From Sinotaia quadrata (lineage: Eukaryota > Mollusca > Gastropoda > Architaenioglossa > Viviparidae): 64,000 nt of DNA. The position numbers and the translations under genes were made by a program. The stretch lies in contig CM054180.1 in assembly GCA_028829895.1 (NCBI GenBank), positions 118,533,973 through 118,597,972 on the forward strand, in the 5' to 3' direction. Every line of letters begins with the position of its first letter. The stretch's first letter is position 1. Positions 44,792-57,153 of the stretch are shown here, one piece after another. Below the pieces are notes generated by a model, which ran no database searches, was not told the origin of the DNA, and saw nothing but the letters and a program-made list of their open reading frames with translations.

Positions 44792-47700
44792 CTACAAAAG
44801 AGTGCACATAATCGTAAAATATTGTAAATTATATTATTCATCCTTTTGATGCCCAAATAACGTAAACATCGCTTCTTAAAAGAGTGTTCAGTAGTAAATA
44901 TAATAGAAGGGTCGGCAAATAAAATCACAACACCCAAGATTGTGCTAGAAATATTTTGTAATTTTAATTTCAACAGTAGTTTCGAAACTGTCAACAAATA
45001 AATTTATTAATTGCCACGTAATCGGTAGACTTTGACTTATCCCCTCATTCAAAGATGGTTTTGTACTTTTTTGTAGCGATAAAATCTTCATTCAAATTTT
45101 CTTTACTGGAAGAGTTAGTTCAATCATAACTAATGTACTAAAGTTATTTAAGCATAAGACACGTTGTGCCAATGCAAATGCTCAGGCGCCACTACTAGTT
45201 GAATACCCGAAAAAAAGGAGAGAAAAAAATAACCATAAACGTTTCATAAAATGTGCACGATTGATGATTAACTAACTGAAATGCTGCACCAAACATTAAG
45301 AAATAAAGTACATAAATTTACAGTAGATTATGGACATTTAAGAAAAAACAAAACGTATAAAAATAAGTGCATCTATCGAGAAGGAAGTAGTAAAAGAAGA
45401 AAGGGAATTAAGAAAGAATGAAATTCATGGAATATTGTTTTGCTTACTAAAAGTGAAAAGTTCTGTTAACTGCACTACAATACATGCCTGAATGAAGAAA
45501 CACTTCTCCCATTTTTCAGAAGATTTGCATTCTTTACTTTCTGAAAAGTAAATATATGTTAAAATTAATTTAGTTTTGGAGGTGAATAAGCTTGGGTACG
45601 TTAAATATTTTTGTTCATATTAGTTTTTTATTCGTAACTATGTGAATGAAATGTTTGTTTTATTCTACTGATATTTTACCAGTGAAAATGCCGATTGCTT
45701 AAGAATAACCTATTATCCTGGTGCATAAGCCTAGAATTATAATGCAATATAGCTGTAGAATAACAAAACACTAAAGGCGCAAAATAAAATATAAAATACA
45801 TTATAGCTGTAGAATTACCATACATTAAAGGTATAGCAATATAATGTACTGCCACTACACTGTAGCTATGTCATAAAATACAGGATTCATCAAAGTAATT
45901 TTCTTTGATATGTTCAGATAAATGATTATTGAGCTACCTTGTTTTGTTTTGTGCCGCAAGTCTGACGCACTCTATCATTTAATTAAATAGTACTTTGAAG
46001 TGAACAAATTGTTTCTTTGTAAACTGTTCGCTTCAAAGTACTATTTAATTAAATGTTTTACAAAGTTTTCTTTGTAAACTGGAGTACAATGTGTCCCTGA
46101 AAATGTATTATATCTGGTATATTACATTTCAGCTTATTTACGAAACCGACTTATTGTTGACAAGTGTCACAAACTTCAGGATCTGTATAGTATTTAAGTG
46201 AGGCCAATATACATATAAATATATGTGTGTGTGTGTGTGTGTGTGCGTGCGTGCGTGCGTGTGTGCGTGCATGTGTGTGTGGTAGAAAGACTGTAAGGAT
46301 AAATAAGCGGAAATGATACATTCGAAATATCCAACGCTCTTCCATTAAGAGCTGCCAGTTAGAGAGACTGGCAGGCTTCCAACTTGAAAGGGCAGGTAAT
46401 AGCCAGATTCTGAAGGTCATCGCTTGAAGACCGTTCTGCTAATTTAAGTGACATAAATTAATAGCCCCAATCCATGTCCCGTTAATGATTTTCAGAAATG
46501 GAAAGATGACATTTGAGTTTAAAAGTTAATTATATGTATCATACCATAAGAAAGAAGAAACTGTATGACTGGAAATCAGGCTACAATGTACACAGTTCCG
46601 CAGGAAATCATAAACCAGATCTCATAGGGAAGGGATGAGTGGCAGAGTACATTTGCTTATCCCTATTTTTAGACTTAACTGGTATATAAATTGTTAAATT
46701 GTCGAAGTGACCCGACCTTGGGCACTCCTTATGATAGTACTTTTGAAAGTGTCAGAGTTGGAGTATATAATCGAGATGAGAATATGCTAGAAACTGCTGA
46801 TGCAATGCAAACCAGTTCCGACTGGATGAGTAGTTTTTATTATCCAATGGTTAAGATTTACCAGAACTAGATCAGCCAATGGGCTGAGATAAAAACGTTT
46901 ACCTTCTGAGAAAATTCTTTTGTCTTATAACTTGAATTTAGTATGTCAAAACGTCCACTCTTGAAAGGCGGACGTTAGCTTAATGGTGAGTTAAGTGAAT
47001 GATTGAGAGAGAATGGACTTAAAATATTTCATGCATTTTTGCTATTGATATGTTATATTTGTGTTTTACACAGAGATGTATTATGTAAGTATATTATTTC
47101 TACAAATGTTTGAACTAAGATCCTCGTATATAGTATGCTAAACATTTGACATTGTTTCTAGTGAACCTGTTCAAAAAATGATATGCTGTATGTATTATGC
47201 TGTGTGCGTGTATCAGGCTAATAAATACTATTGCAGGAAACTGTAAGTTGAGACTTCAATGTAAAAAAGAATGGAGTTAAAGATGTATAAACTGAAAACT
47301 TAGCGTTTGATCCCCAATTATATTTTTCAGGGTGAAAGCAGCCCTTTAGTGTATGATTTGAATTTCTTTTTACTGATTGTTAACTGGTACAACCATGGTA
47401 GAGGCATGAATCATCTACCTCAATGTGTAAGTGTAAAGAATACACCACACTACACTGATGGATGATGGCAAAGTATGCTGACTACATCGAGCAAATTCAA
47501 GAAAGTTACTGGCAATTGCTACAACTGTTGTTCTAGTTGAGGGAGCTAAATTCATCAGAGCACCAGAGAGTAGGAGGGAAACATGGAATAGGTGTGAACA
47601 ATGAACTTATGACTTGTTACGTAAAGTGTGTGAAAGACTATGGAGACAGTTCTTAAACCAGGTTACATAGAAACTATTATTGCTTATCTCATAGCTCCAT

Positions 47701-48878
47701 TACTGCTCTCTGATAAGAACTATACTGTGATTTGTATTGACATTATTGTTGAATTGTACTTTGAAATATAAGACTGTGTAGTATAAACATTATTCAAACA
47801 TAGTTTCATGGAAATATCGATGTCAAGTAATCTTTTTCATTGTATTGTTATATGATTGTTGATTTAATAAATTTATTGTTACATTTATTGATCTTCTTAC
47901 ACATATTGATAACCGTATGTTGGAGAAGAAAGTGGGTGGATGTGGGCTCGCTAAATATAGATTAAAGACGGACTTGTCTTCTCCTTTAGTAAGACGTTTT
48001 TCACCTATGGAAATATTGTGTGACGGTATATGCTTGTATTTAATGTCTTGGAAGGAAAAAACGTTTACAGTGCCCGCATATCCGCCAAGTGAGAGAGACG
48101 AGAAGGGTTTGCTGGAGAATTATTAATAAACGTTATTAAGATTCTCTTCACTTGTAATTAGTTATGGATGATTAATAAATAATAATAATCATAACCATTA
48201 ACTAAGTGGCGTTGGCGTCACAGGATGACTTAAGAGATTACAACTTAAGAAAGTTGTAATTGTAAACCAACACTGAGTCCCTAATTACTCTTCAAAACAT
48301 GCTTGAATAGATAATTATCTTGATGAGGATGCTGTGTGACTTGCGAAAATAGTTTGAGCTTGCAACACAGTCAGAAGCTTGAATATTTGTGAACAGACGA
48401 GAGAAATGAAATTATGTTTTCTTTATTAGATTGTGTGCGAAACCATTGGGAATATAGTAACGTGATTTATTGGTTTAAAGTAAGAAAAATATCGTTATTT
48501 ATGAAATTCACTATCCTATTGCAAGGGTAGAGGAATATGTAAACAGTGGAACTAGTCCTAAGTTTTTTTTATTCAACTGCTAGTATTATAACATTTACTT
48601 ATAAACCGTAAATGACTATTTGCAGGGTTTTCTGGTCAGGGACAGGACTGAGTGTAATCTTGAGGCCGAGATTTAGGTCATCCAGTGTTTGATCGAATGT
48701 TTCTGAGTTTGAGTTTATTGATAAATCCAAATAAAGATAAATACGCCAAGTCGATTCAACACCCATATAAGTAGTGTTTGTATCAAGATAACCATCACAT
48801 AGAACACAACTCATTTGGGTATGAGTATAGAATAAAGATAACACAACGCTTTATCTCCTACTACTTAATGAGAAAGGT

Positions 48879-48950
<72 letters not shown>

Positions 48951-49826
48951 ATTAGAGAATAAACGGAAACAAATGAAGGTCTATACTTTACCAATGGAAC
49001 CATCGATCGTCGGTACGACCCATAAGAAATATTTTACAAGCTTCTTAAATCTGGAGTAAAAAATTGAAAATATAAATTTGCAATTGTATTAATGTTCACA
49101 AAATTTGTATAAATTTGTAAAAAAGTGAATTATTCTAGTGTACTCATTACAATAAAGATGCAATATGAACCTACTTTGTAAGATTGTCAATAAACAGTCA
49201 ATACTCACTCACATATGCGTATACACTAATACAGACACATTTATATTGATGCAAACACACTCACATATGCACACACGGACAAATATTTTTATTACTTAGC
49301 TTATAGACTCTGTTTCATGTCATTATTTACTATATTAGTAAGTCAGAACTGTGGGGTTCTCATTAATGCGTCTTATTCATAATTGAAATTGAAGCAGAAA
49401 AACACGAATTTATTGCATTATATAAACACTGCATCGTAAGAGGAACTTCGTGAGGCTAGACTATTGAAAGAAGTAATGCAACTAACGAAAACGAACACCT
49501 ATACAGGATTATCTAGTAGTTAAACTTTTACAATAATTATTTATAAATTCATGCAGATCTGTTACCAGTTACTTTATAGCAATCATAAGCTAAAGGGAGA
49601 ATTAAGCGCTCCTGTTGTGCAATGGTCTATTCATGAAACTGAGATGCTGGACCAGAGGAAGCGTTGAAACGAATGAGAAAATACTTTCCACCAGCACTTT
49701 CAAACATTGTCGGCAGATACAGGAATTAAACATTCACTGTATTCGAGACTTATCTTACTCTTTGATTCCATTACTTCTGATCAGGAACATATATATATAT
49801 ATATATGAAAATTAGTTTAAATATAA

Positions 49827-49866
<40 letters not shown>

Positions 49867-52800
49867 ATAATTTGAACTCTGTGTTATTATTTACCTGTCA
49901 TCCGATGATTTTGCAGTACACAGTTGGACGCACAGGAATGGCTTTTGAACGCAGAACTGAAGGTACCTTTAAACAATAGTTCCAGTATGTAGAATATTAA
50001 AACATGCCAGGAACGGTAACAACATTTTAGGCCTATCATTTTACGGAAGAGTTACTGCAACTGCTTAAAAATATGTGTGCCACCATGTTGTTGGGTGTGT
50101 CTGGGGGTGATTGTTCTTAAGTATTGTGATCAACGACAGCGACCCGTGACTGTGTTCAATGTTTGGTTAGTGTACGAGCACGCAACTGCATTTGTAACAG
50201 AGTATTACGCGTGTATAGATGTTTATTCACTCAGTACACGTTGATTGTTCATTACTGATTACTAGTCACTATTGCCTCAGGTCTAATACATTATTGTTTT
50301 ACACTTTTATAAAATAGCCATGTTTGTTGAATTTATCACTTGTGAACTTTAATGTGAGAAAACGATAGTTATTACATATACAATTCATTCAAACTTTTTT
50401 AATATACGGCTTAACGAACACGATGGACATAGAAGGAGTGCTTTCAGTTTAGAATTGTAAACTTTGCACCTGATTAAAGGTTAATGGGTAGGGTGGTAGA
50501 GACAAGAAATAAAGAAAAAAATATCTTTAGTTAATTCTAAATGAGAGAATCATATGAACGAATTAGGCAGTAACAATTACGCGGTCTTGGTCTATTGTCA
50601 TTAAGATAGAGGAGGGTTCACATCTAGGGATAATAATATATCTTCTTGCTAGTAAGCATTTATAACTTTGTATAAAATATATTAAGATAGGCTAAATCTA
50701 GTGAACATCTCACAACTGGCAATTATTTGTCACACCTCAATGTTTCGTTTTTCTATTACATTAATTTTTATTTTCATAAATGCAGTATATATTTTTCTTG
50801 CTACTGAGTCTTTGAAAGTAGAAAGTCGTGCTCCTTACGTTAAGAACAATACTTGTGACGGTATGAAGGGTGGCCTCTTAACAATGCCTTAGCTTTTAGG
50901 TTCGAAGGGTTTCAAGCTACTGTTAGCAGTTTGGGGTTTAGATTTTGCCTTTCCTCATCTACCTGTTAGTTTCTCTCGTGCGCGAGGGAACTATGATGTC
51001 TGGTGACATTATAAAATCTTTGCCGATCAAGTAAGTCAAGTAGAAAAATATACTTTCCCCTTACTTTACAAATAATAATGACGGACTCACAAACAAATCT
51101 GGATGAGATGTGCAATTTTGTATGACACTATGCATTTTCTATAATAATATCAAATAATAATCAACATTTGTTTGTGTTTTCATCAGCCTACTGTACATCA
51201 AAAATAAACTAGTAATGAGTGATCATACAAGCTAAAATAGATAATAAACATAGCAATTAAAGTTTTAGTTTAACTGATATTACAGAAATTAATTTCTCAC
51301 CAAGAAACTTTATTGAATATGACAACAGGCGAATTAATGACCGCTTCATTTGTGAGTAACGTGTCTGGCCGGAACGAGAATTTGAATTCCAACATTTCTG
51401 TTTGAGGACATATAAGGTAGTAGCACTATATACATAGTATTGTATATAAAATATTACATTTGACCCAAGTTTAAAACTGAAACAATACTAGTCTCAAGAA
51501 AGATGCAAGTAATTAAATTTAGTAATGGATAAATTATTTTTATTTGCAAACAATCTTATAGTTACAGGAAATTTAGGAAAAACTGAACTTAAGAACAAAT
51601 GATCGCTATCAAAATCCTGCAGGTAATGTAACGAATTATGTGAAATAGCTACTTGTATGATTTTATAACTGAACATAGCATCAGATGTAAATATCATCCT
51701 CTCTATGTCAATTGAATGTATAAAATATTTTACAAACTGAGAACAAAGACATTCATGAATTCTTTATTACTTGTTTTTGTCGGAATGTTGAGTAAGTGAA
51801 CACCAAAGTGAGACATTGGTCTGGGAAGAATTCCTGCTCGTCTTGTTACCTCCCTTGTTTTAGGTTCTATCTCCTCCACGTCCTGCAGCAAGGTACCAGC
51901 CTGGTTTTGACCGCCGCATACCTGTATTTTACCTCCTTGCATGACAGCGCTAAAGTATTGTCTTCTACTGACATTGGCAATGTGTATGAAGCGAATGCTG
52001 TCGGCAGTAGGTATCTTGTAAAGCAAAGCATATTGAATAACATATTTAATTGCACCGGAAAGGGCGTTTAGTATTCAAGCAATAGCTTGTATACATGAAA
52101 CAACAATGCAACCAGCAAGACCTCTAAGCATTACAAAATGTGTAACCAATGCAACGTAAAAATTTAAAATGCTTCATAGGCGAGGTAATTAATACAAACA
52201 TAATTACAAGATCTGACGTTATGACTAAATAATTTTCAATAGGAAAATGCAGTTATTAATAACAATAACGTGTTAAGTCTTCTCATCAACAAATATTTAA
52301 TCGAATAGATGGTGGCAAAATTAAAAGGTTTACAGTACAGATATTTATGGGGAGATATGATACGAAACTAAAGGAAACATTTCAAAAGTAAGTGTGGCAG
52401 AAATGATAGAAAAGGATATTATTTTCTCTTAATATTAATAGTTATTTCTGTATGCATGCATATATTTCTCGATAAGGTTACAAATAAAACTTTCCTTTGT
52501 ACATAAAGATTGCAATGTCGATTACAGTAAAATAGAGGTAGATTTTAAGAAAAAATAAATTTGCTTGTCTGCACGGCTGCCGAGCATTCAAAGACGAAGT
52601 AGAATGCATGAAAGAACAAGGTCACTTAGATGTCAATAGCTGACTGGGAAACAAAAACAAGGTAGCAAGCACATGAGTGATTGTGAAAGACAGATTTCCG
52701 TTATATATTTATTTGAATGGGTAAGATTCAGGTGGGTCCATGCTGGAGGAGTTGAGGCCAATTAAAATTCAATCTCAGAAGTCAGGTTGCATAGCTTGAA

Positions 52801-55800
52801 CGTCTGCCTATACCAGGTTGAGAATATATTACAGCAGCATTATGAAGACTTGTAAACTTCAGAAGCAAGGTATATAATTACTAAGACACTTAAACTTCAG
52901 AAGCCAGATATAAAATTTCTAAGACTAGTAAATTTCAGAGGCTAGGTATAGTATTACTAAGACTAATACATTTCAGAGGCTAGGTATAGTATTACTAAGA
53001 CCAGTACATTTCAGATGTTAGGTATAGTATTACTAAGACTAGAAAATTTCAGAAGCTAGATATAGTATTACTAAGACTAGTACATTTCAGATGCTAGGTA
53101 TAGTATTACTAAGACTAGTAAATTTCAGAAGCTAGGTATAGTATTAATAAGACTAGTACATTTCAGATGCTAGGCATAGTATTACTAAGACCAGTACATT
53201 TCAGAAGTTAGGTATAGTATTACTAAGACTAGTACATTTTAGAAGTTAGGTATAGTATTACTAAGACTAGTATATTTCAGAAGTTAGGTATAGTATTACT
53301 AAGACTAGTACATTTCAGAAGCTAGGTATAGTATTACTAAGAATAGTAAATTTCAGAAGCTAGGTATAGTATTACTAAGGCTAGTATATTTCAGAAGCTA
53401 GGTATAGTATTACTAAGGCTAGTAAATTTCAGAAGCTAGGTATAGTATTATTAAGGCTAGTAAATTTCAGAAACTAGGTATAGTATTACTAAGACTAATA
53501 CATTTCAGAGGCTAGGTATAGTATTACTAAGACCAGTACATTTCAGATGTTAGGTATAGTATTACTAAGACTAGAAAATTTCAGAAGCTAGATATAGTAT
53601 TACTAAGACTAGTACATTTCAGATGCTAGGTATAGTATTACTAAGACTAGTAAATTTCAGAAGCTAGGTATAGTATTAATAAGACTAGTACATTTCAGAT
53701 GCTAGGCATAGTATTACTAAGACCAGTACATTTCAGAAGTTAGGTATAGTATTACTAAGACTAGTACATTTTAGAAGTTAGGTATAGTATTACTAAGACT
53801 AGTATATTTCAGAAGTTAGGTATAGTATTACTAAGACTAGTACATTTCAGAAGCTAGGTATAGTATTACTAAGAATAGTAAATTTCAGAAGCTAGGTATA
53901 GTATTACTAAGGCTAGTATATTTCAGAAGCTAGGTATAGTATTACTAAGGCTAGTAAATTTCAGAAGCTAGGTATAGTATTACTAAGGCTAGTAAATTTC
54001 AGAAACTAGGTATAGTATTACTAAGGCTAGTACATTTTAGAAGCTAGGTATAATATTACTAAGGCTAGTAAATTTCAGAAGCTAGGTATAGTATTACTAA
54101 GGCTAGTAAATTTCAGAAAATAGGTATAGCAAGGTAGGAAAAAGACTAAGAAGTTTATTATAAAGGGGACTAAACGCTCCTAAATTTGACTTCAGAATCA
54201 ATTTGGCACATATCGTATTTAAAGCGTTGAATATTTTACACTTAGACCAGTACAGAAACAAATCGGAAACATAATCTAACGATTTTACAGCTTGTTATTA
54301 ATAGTATTGAAAAAAATGCCACCACTGCTAGATGAAAATTATAAGACACTGAAATTTGGCACTTGTTCTGACTTGCGAGTGTTATTATTTATTAGAAATT
54401 AGATACATAGATGGAATTTGTTTATTTATGTAAGTGAATGAGTGTTTGACGATGTTGGGAAATTATCCCCACCTGTATTTCGTACTTTTCGTACTTTTCG
54501 TACTTTTCGTACAAAAAAGTTTCGAGAGATGATGGATATAGACATAAAATGTGGAGCTATTTAAATTAAGACAGACATTTCAGAAAGTTGTGATGAGATG
54601 GGAAATATGGAAGAGGCTAATTAATTAGTTCTAAAATTAATGATCTAGGACAGAATATTGATTACAACCTGACATGTTTGTGAAAGATGATAGGAGCGCT
54701 TTCTGAATATAGTCTGACCTCAGTTACCCTTTAGTATATACTTATAACTTTTATAATTTGTTTGTATATTCCATCTCTCATCTATACTACTACTACTACT
54801 ACTACTACTATTACTACTACTACTACTACTACTAAATTAAAAAAAATGTTAATAATTCTAAAATCATAGTCACCTTGCCTTCCTTTATATTTCTCTGCAG
54901 TGAAAAGTCGTTCTGCATTTGTACCTCAGAGTGTTCTTCATCTGTTTGCTCAGGGTGGAATGGATATTCACAGGTTTCTACAACTTTTGCTTCCTGTTTC
55001 GTAAACTGTTCTGGCAAAACGACTTCATCTATGACCCCTATTGACCTTTCTCTCATCTGAAGCACGTCTCCTTCACTGCGTACAAGATACACGATGCCCG
55101 CACTGACAAGCGGACAAGCACCACAGGTCGGAGATGGCAGTTGTCCGGCATGGTACACGCAACCCGTCAGGGTATCAAAGCACTGCACGAGACTGGTGAC
55201 ATTGTCGTCAACATCCCGACCCCCAAATACGTAGATCTTTTGACCTAGTACGGCGGCACCGACCTGCTGCACGGCTTTGAACAAGTTTGCTGTCACGCTC
55301 CACGTTTTGGATTTGAGGTTGTAGGTCATCACTCGAGCAGCGGGCACTTTCTTACCATCTGGCAATTCCTCCAGTCCTCCCAGGACATAGATGTTCCAGT
55401 TTACAACTGCCATGGCGTGTCGCTCTCTCCCATTGGGCAAATTTTGCAGTGTCTTCCATTTGTCGATTCCAGAATTGTACACAGCGAAGAACTTTGGTTT
55501 CTCTGATCCTCCGCTCACATACAACTCGTTCCTCCAGACACAGGAAGCGAACACAGGACCGCAGTCTACAGGGTGGGGGGTGAAAGTATCCAGCGCGTCT
55601 CCTGGTCGATCTTTATCGGGATACATGCGTAACCTGACTATTTGTACCCCTGTCTCACTGGTTCTGTCAATAAGAATGGTAACTCTTTTCATATTATCTG
55701 CTGGTTTTATTCTCTCTTGTCGGGAAAGAATCTTTGTCTTTTTTGAAGAATTTATATTTTGTAAAGTCTTATAGTTCACTTGCATTGCTTCTTGTATGTA

Positions 55801-57145
55801 TTCTGGAAGAATGACATAAACTAATAATGAATATTGTGAAAATGCGAATTGAATTGTAATCTTTTTACAATATGTTTAATAAGTTTAATAATGCTGTGTA
55901 AGAAATATTAGATCTATAAATAAAGTTTAAAAATTTGAAGTGCTTAGATTATAAAATTGTTTGAAATTTAAAATTAAAAATATAAAACATTATTGTACAC
56001 TAACATATATGTTGGGTGAATAAACGCATTATGTACACCAATACATTTAATGACAAAAGGAATCAATCCTGCCAAGTTCTGTAAAAATAAAGAAATGCTC
56101 TTACAAGCCTGTGTGCTGCATTTTCAATTTTCATTTCAAATGAAGAGAACATAGGACAATAATAAATTATGTGTAAATTTTATCAACTTTGAAAAAAATA
56201 CTTTATGTTCCAGTTGCGATTTTACTTCAGCCCTGTGTACAAATCCATGAGCTTAATAAACAGAAATAAATAAACAATAAATTTATAGAAACAAGTAGGA
56301 GAACAAACAATTTGTCGGACATAGTCACATTTCTACATGGTAAGAATAGCCACGAGTTGTCTGCACATTACGTAAATAGTTTATATAGCGGTATGTTTGT
56401 ATCTTATATAAAGTACAGATATAGAACTCTTACCAAATAATGCGACGTTGTACTTCAGTTTCCAAATGTAGTTTTCCGAGAAGCTACAGAAGCGAATAAA
56501 TGGAAGAATTTCCGGGAGGTGGCAACTCCTGTGTTCGGCGTCATATTCCACCCACTGCAAAAGGGCTTTGCACACGTCCTCGTCGCTAGAAGCCTGCAGG
56601 CTGTCCGATGATAAAATGGCAAAGAAGAATTGCTTGGGAAGCTGAAGAAAGGAGCCACTTTGCTTGAAAGTGTCAAATCGGGAACTTACCTTCTGCGCTG
56701 CGCCCTCTATCGACATGTTCAGGTCATATTGGTCTCCAAACTGCCACAAATCCACAAAGTTCTCAGTGTCAATGCTACCTCTCAGAAATCTCTCGCAAAG
56801 TTCTATTAAAAACCTGATCTTAAGAAATATCGCCGCCCTGACCAGGGTCTTTGCAGTGGGTATATCTTTTACAATGTTTGTACCCTTGTACACGGCTTCT
56901 AGAATTAAAGCGAATATTTCTTCCGGAACCCGTTCGTCTTGGATACAGATCACGCCTGCCACATTCTCATCAGGAAGGGCGTCTCGGAAATACTCGGACA
57001 CTGATGCCAGAACCAGTCTGTGACAGGAAAACGAGCGTGTGCCCACAGTCACAGACAGATCACAATACCGGCCATTCATGTGCAGATGACTGATTCCCTG
57101 GCAAACGCTTGAGAAGACCTTGATTTCAAAATAGTTTGGGGGCAT
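44711..57145 (-). CDS. Gene 3: BTB-BACK-kelch-MATH protein, complete, 8 coding exons
   Basis: Coding exons 57145-56434, 55802-54874, 52014-51771, 51397-51301, 49966-49895, 49050-48992, 45540-45488 and 44791-44711 sum to 2247 nt (748 residues and TGA). Phases are 1,0,1,2,2,1,0 as in gene 2. Residues 10-121 are BTB, 122-230 a full 3-box and BACK start (VDLWQFGDQYDLNMSIEGAA), then kelch repeats with Gly-Gly at 335, in YVLGG, YVFGG and QVCGGQ. Residues 630-748 read as a MATH/TRAF-like domain with Trp661 restored across intron 4 and ELIDPKGSYNKDGQVTL near the end. It keeps the CUL3-contact region that genes 1 and 2 lack, so it is the best candidate for a classical cullin-3 adaptor. The intron before the last exon has a GC donor. 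Confidence 0.8.
44792..45487 (-). other. Gene 3 intron 7 (GC-AG)
   Basis: 0.7 kb with a CAG/GCATGT donor and TTTTGTAG acceptor. No repeats of note. Confidence 0.5.
45488..45540 (-). CDS. Gene 3 exon 7: MATH segment
   Basis: 53 nt, acceptor TTTACTTTTCAG, entered phase 1 and left phase 0 only if the GC donor at 45487-45486 is used. It encodes SKECKSSEKWEKCFFIQ, matching the Trp-x-x-Phe-Ile strand just before Leu-x-Asp-Pro in MATH domains. The later GT sites give the wrong phase or length. Confidence 0.6.
45976..46055. repeat. 31-bp inverted repeat with 18-bp loop
   Basis: Arms 45976-46006 and 46025-46055 are reverse complements with one mismatch. The arms contain TTTAATTAAAT and AGTACTTTGAAG. 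Confidence 0.9.
46222..46282. repeat. GT/GC microsatellite
   Basis: TGTGTG passing into GTGCGTGC steps and back. Confidence 0.95.
46638..48222 (+). mobile_element. Solo LTR, copy 5
   Basis: 1585 bp from AGTGGCAGAGTACATTTGC to GGCGTTGGCGTCACA with perfect 5-bp duplications GGATG (46633-46637, 48223-48227). Antisense within intron 6 of gene 3. Confidence 0.85.
48883..48947. repeat. GA microsatellite
   Basis: About 32 GA units, 45 bp downstream of gene 3 exon 6. Confidence 0.95.
48992..49050 (-). CDS. Gene 3 exon 6: MATH strand
   Basis: 59 nt with a long pyrimidine tract before ACTCCAG and donor CATTG/GTAAAG. Entered phase 2, left phase 1. It encodes FKKLVKYFLWVVPTIDGSI, the equivalent of NWNVKLKIIFWIPP in gene 2. 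Confidence 0.7.
49051..49894 (-). other. Gene 3 intron 5
   Basis: 0.84 kb, GTAAAT donor, with short TA (49789-49804) and GT (49827-49862) arrays. Confidence 0.65.
49895..49966 (-). CDS. Gene 3 exon 5: MATH segment
   Basis: 72 nt, phase 2 in and out, donor GACAG/GTAAAT. It reads W-YLQFCVQKPFLCVQLCTA, with the Trp codon split by the intron. It aligns with the LGVYLW strand of gene 2 but is 27 codons shorter in the loop. Confidence 0.7.
49967..51300 (-). other. Gene 3 intron 4
   Basis: 1.3 kb, GTGAGA donor. No repeat or gene recognised. Confidence 0.65.
51301..51397 (-). CDS. Gene 3 exon 4: N-terminal MATH segment
   Basis: 97 nt between CCTCAAACAG and TCTTG/GTGAGA, phase 1 in and 2 out. It encodes MLEFKFSFRPDTLLTN, NSPVVIFNKVS and the first two bases of Trp. 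This matches the MATH pattern of a first strand, then Ser-Pro-x-Phe, then Trp. Confidence 0.75.
51398..51770 (-). other. Gene 3 intron 3
   Basis: 373 bp, GTAATA donor; nothing else in it. Confidence 0.65.
51771..52014 (-). CDS. Gene 3 exon 3: last kelch repeat
   Basis: 244 nt, acceptor GCTTTACAAG, phase 0 in and 1 out. It reads IRFIHIANVSRRQYFSAVMQ and IQVCGGQ, then DVEEIEPKTREVTR. The N-terminal linker is about 9-12 residues shorter than in genes 1 and 2. Confidence 0.8.
52848..54125. repeat. 38-bp minisatellite, about 33 copies, with 532-bp higher-order repeat
   Basis: Unit CTAGTACATTTCAGAAGCTA then GGTATAGTATTACTAAGA. The variant order from 52961 recurs from 53493, exactly 14 units (532 bp) later, so a block of 14 units has itself been duplicated. 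Confidence 0.95.
54480..54511. repeat. Short GTACTTTTC tandem repeat
   Basis: CGTACTTTT repeated about three and a half times. Confidence 0.9.
54788..54834. repeat. ACT microsatellite
   Basis: About 15 ACT units with one ATT. Confidence 0.95.
54874..55802 (-). CDS. Gene 3 exon 2: end of BACK, kelch repeats, acidic spacer
   Basis: 929 nt, ATTCTTCCAG acceptor, GCAAG/GTGACT donor, phase 1 in and 0 out. Starts YIQEAMQVNY; kelch repeats show WRNELYVSGGSEKP, NWNIYVLGG, QKIYVFGGRDVDD and CGACPLVSAGIVYLV. Closely resembles exon 2 of gene 1. Confidence 0.85.
55803..56433 (-). other. Gene 3 intron 1
   Basis: 631 bp, GTAAGA donor; AT-rich, nothing else seen. Confidence 0.7.
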
Positions 57146-57153
57146 GACGAAAA
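56434..57153 (-). CDS. Gene 3 exon 1: BTB and start of BACK
   Basis: The acceptor TTTTCAG ends at 57154, eight bases before the ATG (57145-57143). 237 codons to TTTG/GTAAGA. BTB: CDLSVTVGTRSFSCHRLVLA, AAIFLKIRFLIELCERFL. It then has the 3-box and first BACK helices (NFVDLWQFGDQYDLNMSIEG), which are absent from genes 1 and 2, and LLQWVEYD plus LPFIRFC near the end. Confidence 0.85.

Larger units (their letters stand above)
45541..48991 (-). other. Gene 3 intron 6
   Basis: 3.5 kb, GTAAAG donor. Holds a 31-bp inverted repeat (45976-46055), a GT array (46222-46282), a solo LTR (46638-48222), a MATH-like open frame that I could not fit (48599-48844) and a GA array (48883-48947). Confidence 0.65.
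52015..54873 (-). other. Gene 3 intron 2
   Basis: 2.9 kb, GTGACT donor. Dominated by the 38-bp minisatellite; also GTACTTTTC x4 (54480-54511) and an ACT array (54788-54834). Confidence 0.7.

Noticed and set aside
46151..46420. Minus-strand frame near an LTR in gene 3 intron 6
   Set aside because: Half of it is a GT repeat; the rest has no splice sites of fitting phase.
48599..48844. Minus-strand open frame with a MATH-like look (TWRIYLYLDLSIN, LKITLSPVPDQK) in gene 3 intron 6
   Set aside because: No acceptor gives the required phase, the frame ends in a stop before the GTAAAT donor, and exons 6 and 7 join without it. It may be a decayed duplicate.
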